A stretch of 53,135 nucleotides of DNA from CAMEON01 sp045128275 (lineage in GTDB: Bacteria > Bacillota > Clostridia > Oscillospirales > CAG-272): assembly GCA_045128275.1 (NCBI GenBank), contig JBGVRH010000098.1, forward strand, positions 1 through 53,135, in the 5' to 3' direction. Positions 1 to 6,754 of the stretch are shown in pieces (position 1 is the stretch's first letter; each line of letters begins with the position of its first letter). The notes under the pieces are model-generated. The model ran no database searches. It was not told where the DNA came from and was given only the letters and a program-made list of their open reading frames with translations. A program made the position numbers and the translations under genes.

Positions 1-51
1 TAGTGGGGAAAATATAATTCTTACAATAGTTACAGGCATTTTTTAGGTGGC

Positions 52-73
52 GGAGCGACGAGGGCGTCGCTCC
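52..73. repeat. Short palindromic repeat, family R1 (copy 1)
   Basis: A perfect 9-bp inverted repeat (GGAGCGACG, loop AGGG, CGTCGCTCC) followed by CTACA. Related copies lie at 48634-48663, 48744-48765 and, in the opposite orientation, 53087-53108. All share the pattern GTAGGGAGCG(A/G)(C/T)G around a four-base loop and none is inside a gene. Confidence 0.75.
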
Positions 74-132
74 CTACAATGGGTTATTGGCAACCAAGCT
101 ATCGTGCCGAACAGCCCGACAAACAGCAATTT

Positions 133-618
133 TCATGCATCAGGATTCAACCGTATCCGCTCATCCGCCCAGGTCTCGTGCAGATTCAGCCACAGCCGAC
201 GGTTATAGATATGGAAGATCAGGTACGCGATGGGCGCGTAGATGATGGCACCGATACTGAACTGCATGAAGAACTGCACGCAAGCCACCACGGCATAGGC
301 CACCAGCTCCGCGCGAAAGGTCTTGTCGCGGGACACCACCTTGCGGTCGGCCTTGCGGGAATAGACTTCACCGCCCAAGAGATTCAGATACTCTCGCCGC
401 GCCTCGGAGTCGCGGGGCTTGCGTACCCGCCACACGATGAGGATCGCCCCCACCTGCAACAGAAACAGGAACAGGGTGTAAGGAAGCGCCGCCCACTTCT
501 GCCCCACCAGCGCGCAAGCCACGGTGAACAGAATGTCACCCAGGATCAGAAACATCAAAAAATGGGTCACGGCGGCCGTAATGGCCATGGGAATGATGGA
601 TCGCACGAACCGTCTCAT
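133..618 (-). CDS. Small multi-pass membrane protein, unknown function
   Basis: A 161-residue protein with about four hydrophobic segments (roughly residues 8-38, 44-64, 104-122 and 124-138) and basic loops, so it is very likely in the cytoplasmic membrane. I recognise no family. The start is supported by a GGAGG ribosome binding site 7-8 bases upstream on the minus strand and by a consensus promoter at 681-709. It is monocistronic and divergent from the operon that begins at 908. No catalytic motif or metal-binding cluster is visible, so only its membrane nature is claimed. Confidence 0.7.
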   Translation of the reverse strand: MRRFVRSIIPMAITAAVTHFLMFLILGDILFTVACALVGQKWAALPYTLFLFLLQVGAILIVWRVRKPRDSEARREYLNLLGGEVYSRKADRKVVSRDKTFRAELVAYAVVACVQFFMQFSIGAIIYAPIAYLIFHIYNRRLWLNLHETWADERIRLNPDA

Positions 619-680
619 AGATACCTCCGTCGATATTCACCGCTCCGTTTCGGGCGGTTCTTTTGCTTTGTGGTATCTTT

Positions 681-709
681 ATTATACGGTATTTTACAAT
701 CCTTGTCAA
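681..709 (-). promoter_or_regulatory. Sigma-A promoter for the membrane protein gene at 133-618
   Basis: On the minus strand TTGACA (704-709) and TATAAT (681-686) are separated by exactly 17 bases, about 65 bases upstream of the start codon at 618. Confidence 0.85.
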
Positions 710-800
710 TGATTTTCCGGTCATTTCATTCTCTACCGTTTCGGCAGTCGGATTCTCTGTTTGATTGAGTTGCTCGGGAGGCAATTTCAACCATCGGTTT

Positions 801-847
801 AAGTGATTAGAAATTTATCGAAATACTCTTGACAGAAAGTGATTAGA
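801..847 (+). promoter_or_regulatory. 11-bp direct repeats around the -35 box, possible operator
   Basis: AAGTGATTAGA occurs at 801-811 and again at 837-847, 36 bp apart. The second copy sits between the -35 and -10 boxes of the promoter at 829-857. A repressor bound here would block the polymerase. The ArsR/DUF2087 protein encoded at the end of the same operon is the obvious candidate, but that is inference. Confidence 0.45.
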
Positions 848-857
848 CGTGTATAAT
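829..857 (+). promoter_or_regulatory. Sigma-A promoter of the 908-2443 operon
   Basis: TTGACA (829-834), 17-base spacer, TATAAT (852-857). It lies about 50 bases before the start codon at 908 and drives three tightly packed genes. Confidence 0.9.
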
Positions 858-907
858 ATCACTGTAGCCCATGGACATACGAATCAAATATGAAAGGAAA
901 TAGAATC

Positions 908-1408
908 ATGAACTATCTGGACATTGACAAAGCCCTTGTCGACCTCACCCGCGCCAAGTGCGCCGAGTGCAAGGCACGGCTGGATGCCGTCCCCAAGGAC
1001 AAGCCGGGCGAGCGCAAGGCCTTGCTGATCGAGAACGGTATGTACACCCTCTGCGGCAACGCGGGTCTGCTGTTCAACGCAGGATGGGAGAGACAGCGCA
1101 CATACCAGATCCGACAGAACTTTTGGGGTATGATTCTCCCCAAATACCCCAAGCACCAAGAAGTCTATGCCTCCCTGAACGATGACGAAAAGCTCTCCTT
1201 CATGGCCGCGTGGCAGGCCGACCTCTTCATGCGGGATCAGCTCCTGGCGGGATATATCACCGAGCTGGCCCAAGCCGAGGCCGCAGGGGACGCGAAGAAT
1301 ACCTTTGAATTCCGCATCAAGATCGGCGCGGTGCGGGAGATGCTTTCTATCTGGGAGGCATGGCGAGCCGAAAACGGCGTATATCCCAACTTAATGGAGG
1401 AGGCATGA
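908..1408 (+). CDS. Hypothetical protein, first gene of a three-gene operon
   Basis: A 166-residue soluble, mostly helical protein with no signal peptide and no motif I recognise. An in-frame ATG exists at 890, but the GAAAGGA element lies between it and the ATG at 908, at good spacing for the latter, so 908 is chosen. It is followed at once by a second unknown protein and then an ArsR/DUF2087 regulator. All three are transcribed from one strong promoter, suggesting a small stress- or ligand-responsive operon. It has three cysteines (two in a CAEC near residue 20), which could bind metal or sense redox, but this is weak. Confidence 0.65.
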   Translation: MNYLDIDKALVDLTRAKCAECKARLDAVPKDKPGERKALLIENGMYTLCGNAGLLFNAGWERQRTYQIRQNFWGMILPKYPKHQEVYASLNDDEKLSFMAAWQADLFMRDQLLAGYITELAQAEAAGDAKNTFEFRIKIGAVREMLSIWEAWRAENGVYPNLMEEA

Positions 1409-1410
1409 CC

Positions 1411-1896
1411 ATGGTCAACACGAAATTCTACAAGCTGGCCGACGAGGCCCTGTCCCGTGAATGCGCGCGGATCGAGCGCTTCACCGACGCGCTGGACAAA
1501 GATCCCGCCGAAAAGAAGGCGCAGATCGCCGCATACAAGTGCGCCAAGTACCGCTACGCCACGGTCTCCCTCATCCACGCCTCCATCCACAACATCAACC
1601 GTTGCCGCGGCCTCCACGACATGAGCGCCTTCCACTACCTGCTCCTTCCCTTCGATGAGCTTTTCAAACAGCACGGGGACTATCTCGCCCTCTACGATGC
1701 CGCCGCCGACGCAGACAAGCCCGACTACAGCCTGTACTACGCCATGCTGGCCTTCATCGAGTCCGAGACCGCCAAGCTGGAAAGCAAGCTCCCCCACGCC
1801 TCCGACTGGGAGACCGTGGAGCTGACCGAGCGCATGGGGGGCCTACGCTTCGCCAAGGTCTGCCTCGACGAGGCCTGGAGCCAAAGAGAGGTGTGA
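1411..1896 (+). CDS. Hypothetical helical protein, second gene of the operon
   Basis: A 161-residue soluble protein of unknown family. The GGAGGAGG element at 1395-1402 fits the ATG at 1411 best. An alternative ATG at 1405 would overlap the upstream stop as ATGA but is only about two bases from the ribosome binding site. Either way translation is coupled to the gene before. The central part (residues 40-110) is rich in Tyr, His and charged residues. Like its partner it is probably cytoplasmic and helical, and no function is assigned. Confidence 0.6.
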   Translation: MVNTKFYKLADEALSRECARIERFTDALDKDPAEKKAQIAAYKCAKYRYATVSLIHASIHNINRCRGLHDMSAFHYLLLPFDELFKQHGDYLALYDAAADADKPDYSLYYAMLAFIESETAKLESKLPHASDWETVELTERMGGLRFAKVCLDEAWSQREV

Positions 1897-1897
1897 C

Positions 1898-2443
1898 ATG
1901 ACCGAAAACCTCACCCTACTCAAGCTCCTGGCCGACGAGACCCGCCTGCGCATCATCAACATCCTGGCCGAGGGGGACTCCTACGTGGAGCTGATCGCCA
2001 CCAAGCTGGAGCTGACCCCCGCCACGGTGTGCTACCACCTCAAGAAGATGGAGGCGGCGGGCATGGTGAACTGCTCCCGCGCCCAGTTCTACATCATCTA
2101 CTCCCTCAACGGAGATATCTTCGACCGCCCCCTCCGCGACCTCCTGATCACGGGGGACACCACCGCCGACAAGGAGGCCGCCTACGAAAGAGAGGTCATT
2201 TCCACCTTCTTCAAGTACGGCCGCCTCACCCGCCTCCCCGCCCAGCGCAAGAAGCAGGAGATCGTCCTGCGGGAGATCTCCCGCCGCTTTGAGCGGGACC
2301 GCGACTACCCCGAGCCCGAGGTCAATGCCATCATCGGGGAGGTCTACGACGACTTCTGCACCGTCCGTCGGGAGATGATCGGGTGCGGGATCATGACCCG
2401 TCGGGCGGTCAAGGGGAGCTTTGACGTGTACCGCTTGGTGTAA
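1898..2443 (+). CDS. ArsR-family winged-helix regulator with C-terminal DUF2087 domain
   Basis: 181 residues in two parts. Residues 5-70 form an ArsR-type winged helix (LLADETRLRIINIL, then a recognition helix with TPATVCYHLKKM). Residues 100-181 match the DUF2087 pattern: GRLTRLPAQRKKQ, a long charged helix, a conserved Glu-Val-Asn segment and a terminal RRA...YRLV. The two domains occur together in Firmicutes regulators whose ligand is generally unknown. The gene starts one base after the previous stop and is last in its operon, a typical place for an autorepressor. The direct repeats at 801-847 are a candidate site. Confidence 0.8.
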   Translation: MTENLTLLKLLADETRLRIINILAEGDSYVELIATKLELTPATVCYHLKKMEAAGMVNCSRAQFYIIYSLNGDIFDRPLRDLLITGDTTADKEAAYEREVISTFFKYGRLTRLPAQRKKQEIVLREISRRFERDRDYPEPEVNAIIGEVYDDFCTVRREMIGCGIMTRRAVKGSFDVYRLV

Positions 2444-2517
2444 ATATCGGTAACCGACAACCAATCATCCCAAATCGCGACCGATTATCCCACTTTTTCG
2501 ATCTTGATCCAATTTTG

Positions 2518-2526
2518 TGTTATACT
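2518..2526 (+). promoter_or_regulatory. Extended -10 element for the HTH gene at 2583
   Basis: TGTTATACT forms a TGn extended -10 hexamer about 57 bases before the start codon. No good -35 hexamer is seen at 16-18 bases, so this is a moderate call. Confidence 0.4.
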
Positions 2527-2582
2527 GTAAGCACCCACAAAAAAACACGATCCACCCTTCACTTCCAAGAAAGGAGTCCCCC

Positions 2583-2798
2583 ATGAACACCGTGAACACC
2601 CTCCGCATCTCCGCCTCCATCCGCTCCTATCGGCAGGAAAGATCCATGAACCAGACCTCCTTCGGAGAGCTGTTCGGGGTCTCCGCCCAGGCCGTGTCCA
2701 AGTGGGAGCGGGAGATCTCCTGCCCCGATATCACCCTGCTCCCCGAGATCGCCCGCGTGCTGGGGGTCAGCATCGCCTACCTGTTGGGGGCGGAATGA
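2583..2798 (+). CDS. Cro/C1-type helix-turn-helix protein
   Basis: A 71-residue single-domain HTH_3 protein. The DNA-binding motif covers residues 22-58 (QTSFGELFGVSAQAVSKWER, then LPEIARVLGVSIAYLLG). It has the usual helices 2 and 3 of the Cro/C1 fold and the SKWE tetrad common in Firmicutes. There is no partner domain, so it should act as a dimeric DNA binder. The AAGGAG ribosome binding site fixes the start at 2583, although an upstream in-frame ATG exists at 2517. It is monocistronic and ends at a bidirectional terminator. Target unknown. Confidence 0.85.
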   Translation: MNTVNTLRISASIRSYRQERSMNQTSFGELFGVSAQAVSKWEREISCPDITLLPEIARVLGVSIAYLLGAE

Positions 2799-2810
2799 TC
2801 CCCCACCCAT

Positions 2811-2856
2811 AATAAAAGCCCGCCCGTTACCCTCACGGTACAGGCGGGTATTCTTG
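2811..2856. terminator. Bidirectional intrinsic terminator
   Basis: CCCGCC (2819-2824) and GGCGGG (2843-2848) enclose a second imperfect stem. An A-run before and a T-rich stretch after allow it to stop both the HTH gene (plus) and the convergent SLOG gene (minus). Confidence 0.65.
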
Positions 2857-2861
2857 TGCCG

Positions 2862-3200
2862 TCACTCTGTCTCAGGCCGCACCACGCGGTGAGGCTTTCC
2901 GCTCTTTTCACAGGCGTTTATCACGAAACGGCTCCCCCGGGAGGTGCCGTCCCAGAAGATCAGCACGCAGTCAGCATAGTCCACGATCTCCAGATTCCGT
3001 TTCAGGGGCGCGCCCTTGCCGTACCGCCTGTAATCGGGCTTGAACTCGGTGAGGGTCAGACCGTGGGCCACCGCGTAAGCCGCCGCGCATTGGTCGATGC
3101 CCTTGGCGCCGCCGCTGACGATCTCGGTGGTCTCGGGGGGCAGATAAGGAGAAAAATCTTTCACAGACAGGCCTCGGGAGCCTACGATTGCTACTTTCAT
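2862..3200 (-). CDS. SLOG-superfamily (DUF2493-like) nucleotide-binding protein
   Basis: 112 residues with a Rossmann-like SLOG pattern: MKVAIVGSRG at the N-terminus (glycine-rich nucleotide loop), a central SGGAKGIDQCAAAYA motif (the GGAxGxD signature of the YspA/cpYpsA/DprA-like superfamily) and RRYGKGAPLKRNLEIVDYAD. Such proteins bind nucleotides or nucleotide-derived ligands, and many sit in phage or defence contexts. Here it stands alone. The start at 3200 is set by GGAGGTGACC immediately upstream; an upstream in-frame ATG at 3227 lacks a ribosome binding site. It has its own promoter at 3248-3276. Actual ligand unknown. Confidence 0.8.
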   Translation of the reverse strand: MKVAIVGSRGLSVKDFSPYLPPETTEIVSGGAKGIDQCAAAYAVAHGLTLTEFKPDYRRYGKGAPLKRNLEIVDYADCVLIFWDGTSRGSRFVINACEKSGKPHRVVRPETE

Positions 3201-3247
3201 GGTCACCTCCAAACATATTTTGAACATATTTTGTATTCATTTATCAC

Positions 3248-3276
3248 ATTATAACACAAAATAGATGTAAAGTAAA
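3248..3276 (-). promoter_or_regulatory. Promoter for the SLOG gene
   Basis: Minus-strand TTTACT (3271-3276), 17-base spacer, TATAAT (3248-3253). The -35 box is weak and the -10 perfect. The leader contains two direct copies of an ACATATTTTG decamer (3213-3232). Confidence 0.6.
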
Positions 3277-3304
3277 TGCATAATATGTTAATTCGGAGGC
3301 TATT

Positions 3305-3493
3305 ATGGCTACAAAAAGTTTATCCATCCGCATCGACGAGACCATGCTGGACAAGCTCCATGTGATCGCTGACTATGAAGGAAGAAGCGCGAACAGCCAG
3401 ATCCTGATCCTGATTCGGGATTGTATCGAAAAATATGAAGATCGACACGGAGAGATCACTATCGGGAAACGGGACAAGAAGGGCAACGATTAA
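3305..3493 (+). CDS. Arc-like ribbon-helix-helix DNA-binding protein 1
   Basis: 62 residues. The N-terminal beta strand (KSLSIRIDETM), helix A (LDKLHVIADYEGRS) and helix B (ANSQILILIRDCIEKYE) give a clear Arc/MetJ-type ribbon-helix-helix fold, which dimerises and binds operator DNA through the strand. GGAGG lies 7 bases before the start. The next gene encodes a paralogue and begins at the base after this stop. Small RHH proteins like this often come from plasmids, phages or toxin-antitoxin modules. No toxin gene is adjacent. Confidence 0.85.
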   Translation: MATKSLSIRIDETMLDKLHVIADYEGRSANSQILILIRDCIEKYEDRHGEITIGKRDKKGND

Positions 3494-3688
3494 ATGAGAA
3501 ACAAGAAAAACAAGCACCTCGGCATCGAGATCGACCCCATCCTCCACTACAAGCTCCACTATATCGCCAAATATGAGGGCAGAAGCGGCAACGGCCAGAT
3601 CCTCTACCTCATCCGCAAGTGCATCGCCGAATTTGAAAAGCAGGACGGTGAAATTCAAGTGCCCGATGACGTGAAGAAGGAATCCTGA
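3494..3688 (+). CDS. Arc-like ribbon-helix-helix DNA-binding protein 2
   Basis: 64 residues, paralogue of the preceding gene. They share the core YEGRSxNxQIL, then LIRxCI and Glu-Phe/Tyr-Glu. The N-terminal ribbon differs (KHLGIEIDPILHYKLHYIA), so the pair may recognise different half-sites or form a heterodimer. The ATG immediately follows the TAA of gene 1, so translation is coupled. Downstream lies only repeat DNA and a terminator; no regulated partner is seen within the unit. Confidence 0.8.
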   Translation: MRNKKNKHLGIEIDPILHYKLHYIAKYEGRSGNGQILYLIRKCIAEFEKQDGEIQVPDDVKKES

Positions 3689-3763
3689 AAGCATACCCGA
3701 TCAACGATCACACCGTAAAGAGTTTTTGAAAGAACCGTTTTTCTCCCGTTCCATCGCGCTCCA

Positions 3764-3797
3764 ATTTTGCATTTTGCATTTTGCATTTTGCATTTTC
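3764..3797. repeat. ATTTTGC heptamer tandem repeat
   Basis: About four and a half copies of a 7-base unit (ATTTTGC) between the RHH pair and a terminator. A related stretch on the opposite strand (AAATGCGAAATGCAAAATGC) lies at 41541-41564. Reading frames across it give cysteine/lysine-rich nonsense peptides. Probably a microsatellite-like element. Confidence 0.8.
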
Positions 3798-3815
3798 CTA
3801 CACTTCCCCACACCC

Positions 3816-3882
3816 AAAAAGGGACGACATTCCTCCCAAACACCGTTTTTCGCGCGTCGGAGGTCTGTCGTCCCTCTTTTTC
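3816..3882. terminator. Bidirectional intrinsic terminator
   Basis: GGGACGACA (3821-3829) pairs with TGTCGTCCC (3866-3874) and an inner CCTCC/GGAGG stem extends it. AAAAA precedes and CTTTTT follows, so it can stop both the RHH pair and the convergent acyltransferase gene. Confidence 0.75.
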
Positions 3883-3912
3883 TGTGGATAAAAGCCCGCT
3901 TGCGGTGGAAAA

Positions 3913-5223
3913 TTACTCTCCCTTTTGGGGCTTGTCAGTCCTGCTCGGTCTGCGCCGCTCCGCCATAGCCACCTTGTACAGCTCCTCGGTAGCCAGTCTC
4001 GCCTTGGCCACAGGCGGGATCTTGCCGTCGGGGGCGGTGGGGAAACAGTAGTACAGGCAATCGCGGTTGCCGATGCCGATGACGTCCCCGATGCAGTACC
4101 AGTAGAAATCGGCATTCAGGGTGTGGGAGACGCAGGGCTTCTGCTCGTAGTTGAGCTTCCCCTTACAGCCCGTCAGACGGAAGCCGTCCTTGCTATGGGT
4201 CAGCCAGCCGTCCCCTACCATGTAGAGTCCCTTGTAGTCCACCATCAACCCGATCTGCACAGGGGTATCCAGACGGTACTCCCCGCGGTCGATCTCTCGC
4301 TTCACCTCTTGTCGCTCCCAGTCGTACCAGTCGGGGATGTGGGGGAACTCGGTGACTCCGTCGGTAGCCTCCAGGCGGCTGTCCTCGTTCAAGAACCAGG
4401 TCTTTCCGCAGACATGGCAGGTTATTTCTGTCCCCTTCCCTTCCATATCTCCCTCGGCCATGCAGGCGGGGCACTTGTACAGGATGCGGTGGAGCCCGTC
4501 GGCGCGGAAGGTCTCGGTGATCTTGACCCCCCGCTCGTACTGCTCGGCTAAATTGTCAAAGGTAAAGGCCTTCTGCACCACCGCCTCCAGCTCCTCAGCG
4601 GTCTTGGTCTTGACCTCCTCGGCGGTGAGCAGGGTGGTGACGTCGGCGGAGGTTCTGACCTTGCGGTTCTGCAGCCCGTTGTACAGAGGGTCGCGGGCGA
4701 AGGCGTTGTGGGTGGTGATCATGAGAACAGGCACGTTCAGCATCTTGATCAGCCCGCCCGTGACGGGTGCCATAGCGGTGGCGCGGCCGTCAAAGGAGTA
4801 GCCCGCCTCGGGGTAGAGCAAGACCGAGGTCTTCTTCTCATGGAGCATGTACTTCATGTCCCGAATGAGGTTCAGATCGGTGACGAATTTTTGGGTGGGA
4901 ATGCATCCCAGCAGCTTCATGAGCAGTCCCTTGCCCACCATAGCGTCGGTGGTGCAGACGATGCCGAACCGCTTGGGGTACAGCGCCCCCACCGCCATCT
5001 TGAGATCGATGAAGCTGGAATGGTTCATAAGGATGAGGCAAGGCTCCTTGGGCTCGCTCTTTTTGTCGCGGGTGTAGGTAAAGTGAGTCGCCCACAGGTC
5101 GGGGGCCAAGGCGATCCGCATGATCGTGCGGAACAGGAACGTAGGCTTCCAGGGCTTCGTATGCTTGGGTCGGGGGAGGGCCATCACCTCGTCGTAGGTG
5201 CGGCGCATGGTCTTGATCTTCAT
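3913..5223 (-). CDS. PlsC-like 1-acylglycerol-3-phosphate acyltransferase with C-terminal zinc ribbon
   Basis: 436 residues. Residues 60-190 carry the PlsC acyltransferase signature: the HX4D catalytic motif in NHSSFID and a PEAGYSF block matching the usual FPEG motif, so it should transfer acyl chains to (lyso)phosphatidic-acid-type acceptors at the membrane. Residues about 250-275 contain CPACM and CHVCG, a four-cysteine zinc ribbon not found in ordinary ~200-240-residue PlsC. The last ~160 residues are an uncharacterised alpha/beta region. A second, standard PlsC is encoded at 25371-26054. Monocistronic, with a consensus promoter at 5273-5301. The ribbon may bind nucleic acid or a protein partner; acceptor unknown. 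Confidence 0.8.
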   Translation of the reverse strand: MKIKTMRRTYDEVMALPRPKHTKPWKPTFLFRTIMRIALAPDLWATHFTYTRDKKSEPKEPCLILMNHSSFIDLKMAVGALYPKRFGIVCTTDAMVGKGLLMKLLGCIPTQKFVTDLNLIRDMKYMLHEKKTSVLLYPEAGYSFDGRATAMAPVTGGLIKMLNVPVLMITTHNAFARDPLYNGLQNRKVRTSADVTTLLTAEEVKTKTAEELEAVVQKAFTFDNLAEQYERGVKITETFRADGLHRILYKCPACMAEGDMEGKGTEITCHVCGKTWFLNEDSRLEATDGVTEFPHIPDWYDWERQEVKREIDRGEYRLDTPVQIGLMVDYKGLYMVGDGWLTHSKDGFRLTGCKGKLNYEQKPCVSHTLNADFYWYCIGDVIGIGNRDCLYYCFPTAPDGKIPPVAKARLATEELYKVAMAERRRPSRTDKPQKGE

Positions 5224-5272
5224 ACCGTGTACCTCCGGGTCGTCAAGTTTACATTGACTTCACATTGGGCTC

Positions 5273-5301
5273 ATTATAGCACAGATATCCGCCCTTGTCA
5301 A
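5273..5301 (-). promoter_or_regulatory. Sigma-A promoter of the zinc-ribbon acyltransferase gene
   Basis: Minus-strand TTGACA (5296-5301), 17-base spacer, TATAAT (5273-5278). Confidence 0.85.
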
Positions 5302-5332
5302 GTAGTTTCCTCCCGCGGGAGCAGCGAGGAGA

Positions 5333-5377
5333 CGAAAAAGCAAAAAGAGCAACGGCATGCGGCGATGTCGTCACTCT
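5333..5377 (-). terminator. Intrinsic terminator at the end of the RiPP locus
   Basis: On the minus strand a 9-bp stem (AGAGTGACG with CGTTGCTCT, two G-U pairs; 5369-5377 and 5346-5354) is followed by TTTTT. It lies about 35 bases after the nucleotidyltransferase stop. Confidence 0.6.
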
Positions 5378-5405
5378 CTTGCTGTTGAAAACTTGCTGTT
5401 GAAAA
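5378..5405. repeat. 14-bp perfect tandem duplication
   Basis: CTTGCTGTTGAAAA is present twice in a row between the nucleotidyltransferase stop and its terminator. Its function is unknown and it may be a slippage product. Confidence 0.8.
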
Positions 5406-5411
5406 CAGCGG

Positions 5412-6611
5412 TTATTCTTTCTTGGTGGGTGGTTCGTCGCCGCCGAAATTGTAGTCCAAGCCCACGTAATTCAGCTCGCGCTGATACTCGCTGATGGTTT
5501 CGTCGGACAATTTCTCCAAGCGGTTCATGCGCCGACGGTAGCGGTCGCGGTGGTTGATGGCCAGGTCAGCCAGACGGATGATCCAAATGAAGGGCAACAG
5601 GAAGGCCAACTTGTTCAGAATCGGATAATGCAACTGCATGACGGCCAAGGAGGGGAAGAACAGTTGCAGTTTCTTCTTCTTCTTCACCGACTTGGTGGAT
5701 TTGGACAGCTTCAAGCCATCCGAAATGATGTTCAGCTCGGCACGCCCAAAAACGCCGTCGAAGAAGATCTTATCGGTCAGGTAATCGGTCAGCTCGGTGG
5801 AAGGCGCGTCCTCGAACCAAACCTGCAAAAGGAGCATGATGTTCTCATAGAACTCGTGGAGCTGCAGCTTTTCCAGCTCCTTTTCCATGTACGCGATGTT
5901 CAGATCGGGATTTTTCTTCTTGAAGAAGTAGAAATCCAGCACGTACTTGATGCCGATTCCCTGGTCGCGGTAGTGCTTGGCGAAGTGGGTAAACAGGAAC
6001 ACGAAGGTATCCTCGGGGGACATTTCGTAGCGGTAGCCGCCTTCCTCGCAAGGATGGCCGAAATCCCAGCCATCGCCGTAGTAAGCATAGTAATCCTTAT
6101 TGTAGCTGGGAATCAAACGCTTATGCAGCTCGATTTGCAGTCCCGTCGGGGTACGCCAGCTGTACTCATGGTCGCTTTCGTAGTCAAACCGACACCCCAA
6201 GGATTCCATGACGGCGGAGACACGGGCATACTGATCCATACGGATGAGAATATCCGCGTCACCCATGGTGCGCATTTCGGGGCTGGGATACATGGGCTTG
6301 AGCAGAGTTCCCTTCACGGGCATATAGTCCACTCCCGCCTCGTCAAAGGCCTTGCAGATACGGATGATGGTGTCCATCTGATCCGCGTTATGGCTCAGAT
6401 ACATACAGAACCGCGAGAAAAAAGCCCCGAAAAGAGGGTGAGACGTATATGCCGGAACCTGGCTGATTCCGTAATACAGAGCGGCTACGATCTGCTGCTT
6501 TTCCGCGAAATCATACACCGTCCGAAAATCCATATCAATGGGCTGACTCGGCTCAATCTCCAGCAAAGAGGCCTTCAGAAGGGATAGGATCCCTTTTTGG
6601 AAATCATTCAT
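5412..6611 (-). CDS. NTP_transf_5-like nucleotidyltransferase, RiPP-associated
   Basis: 399 residues. Residues 97-122 hold the uncharacterised nucleotidyltransferase (PF14907-type) pattern: MPVKGTLLKPMYPSPEMRTMGDADILI, where Lys100-Gly101 and Asp118/Asp120 correspond to the substrate loop and metal-binding acids. Members of this family recur beside HPr-kinase-like genes in lasso-peptide and other RiPP clusters, where nucleotidyl or phosphate tailoring has been proposed or shown. An in-frame extension upstream is rejected: AGAGGA sits 6 bases before the ATG at 6611 and a promoter lies at 6673-6701. It is therefore a separate transcription unit behind the terminator at 6717-6751. Substrate here unknown; the two peptides at 8.1-8.8 kb are candidates. 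Confidence 0.8.
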   Translation of the reverse strand: MNDFQKGILSLLKASLLEIEPSQPIDMDFRTVYDFAEKQQIVAALYYGISQVPAYTSHPLFGAFFSRFCMYLSHNADQMDTIIRICKAFDEAGVDYMPVKGTLLKPMYPSPEMRTMGDADILIRMDQYARVSAVMESLGCRFDYESDHEYSWRTPTGLQIELHKRLIPSYNKDYYAYYGDGWDFGHPCEEGGYRYEMSPEDTFVFLFTHFAKHYRDQGIGIKYVLDFYFFKKKNPDLNIAYMEKELEKLQLHEFYENIMLLLQVWFEDAPSTELTDYLTDKIFFDGVFGRAELNIISDGLKLSKSTKSVKKKKKLQLFFPSLAVMQLHYPILNKLAFLLPFIWIIRLADLAINHRDRYRRRMNRLEKLSDETISEYQRELNYVGLDYNFGGDEPPTKKE

Positions 6612-6672
6612 ACAGCATCCTCTACTTTTCAGATCTCTTGGCGCATTCGGCGCAAGACCTGTAATCTGTTTC

Positions 6673-6701
6673 ATTATACCACATAAAACCTGCATTGTCA
6701 A
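6673..6701 (-). promoter_or_regulatory. Separate promoter for the nucleotidyltransferase gene
   Basis: Minus-strand TTGACA (6696-6701), 17-base spacer, TATAAT (6673-6678), about 55 bases before the start codon. Confidence 0.85.
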
Positions 6702-6716
6702 TAGCTTTGGCCGCAC

Positions 6717-6751
6717 AGAGAAAAGAGCCGTCGCAAGAAACGACAGCTCTT
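6717..6751 (-). terminator. Internal intrinsic terminator after the S26-like peptidase gene
   Basis: An 11-bp stem (6741-6751 with 6723-6733, one G-U pair) followed by TTTTCTC on the minus strand. It begins 4 bases after the peptidase stop and splits the RiPP locus into two transcription units. Confidence 0.75.
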
Positions 6752-6754
6752 GAC

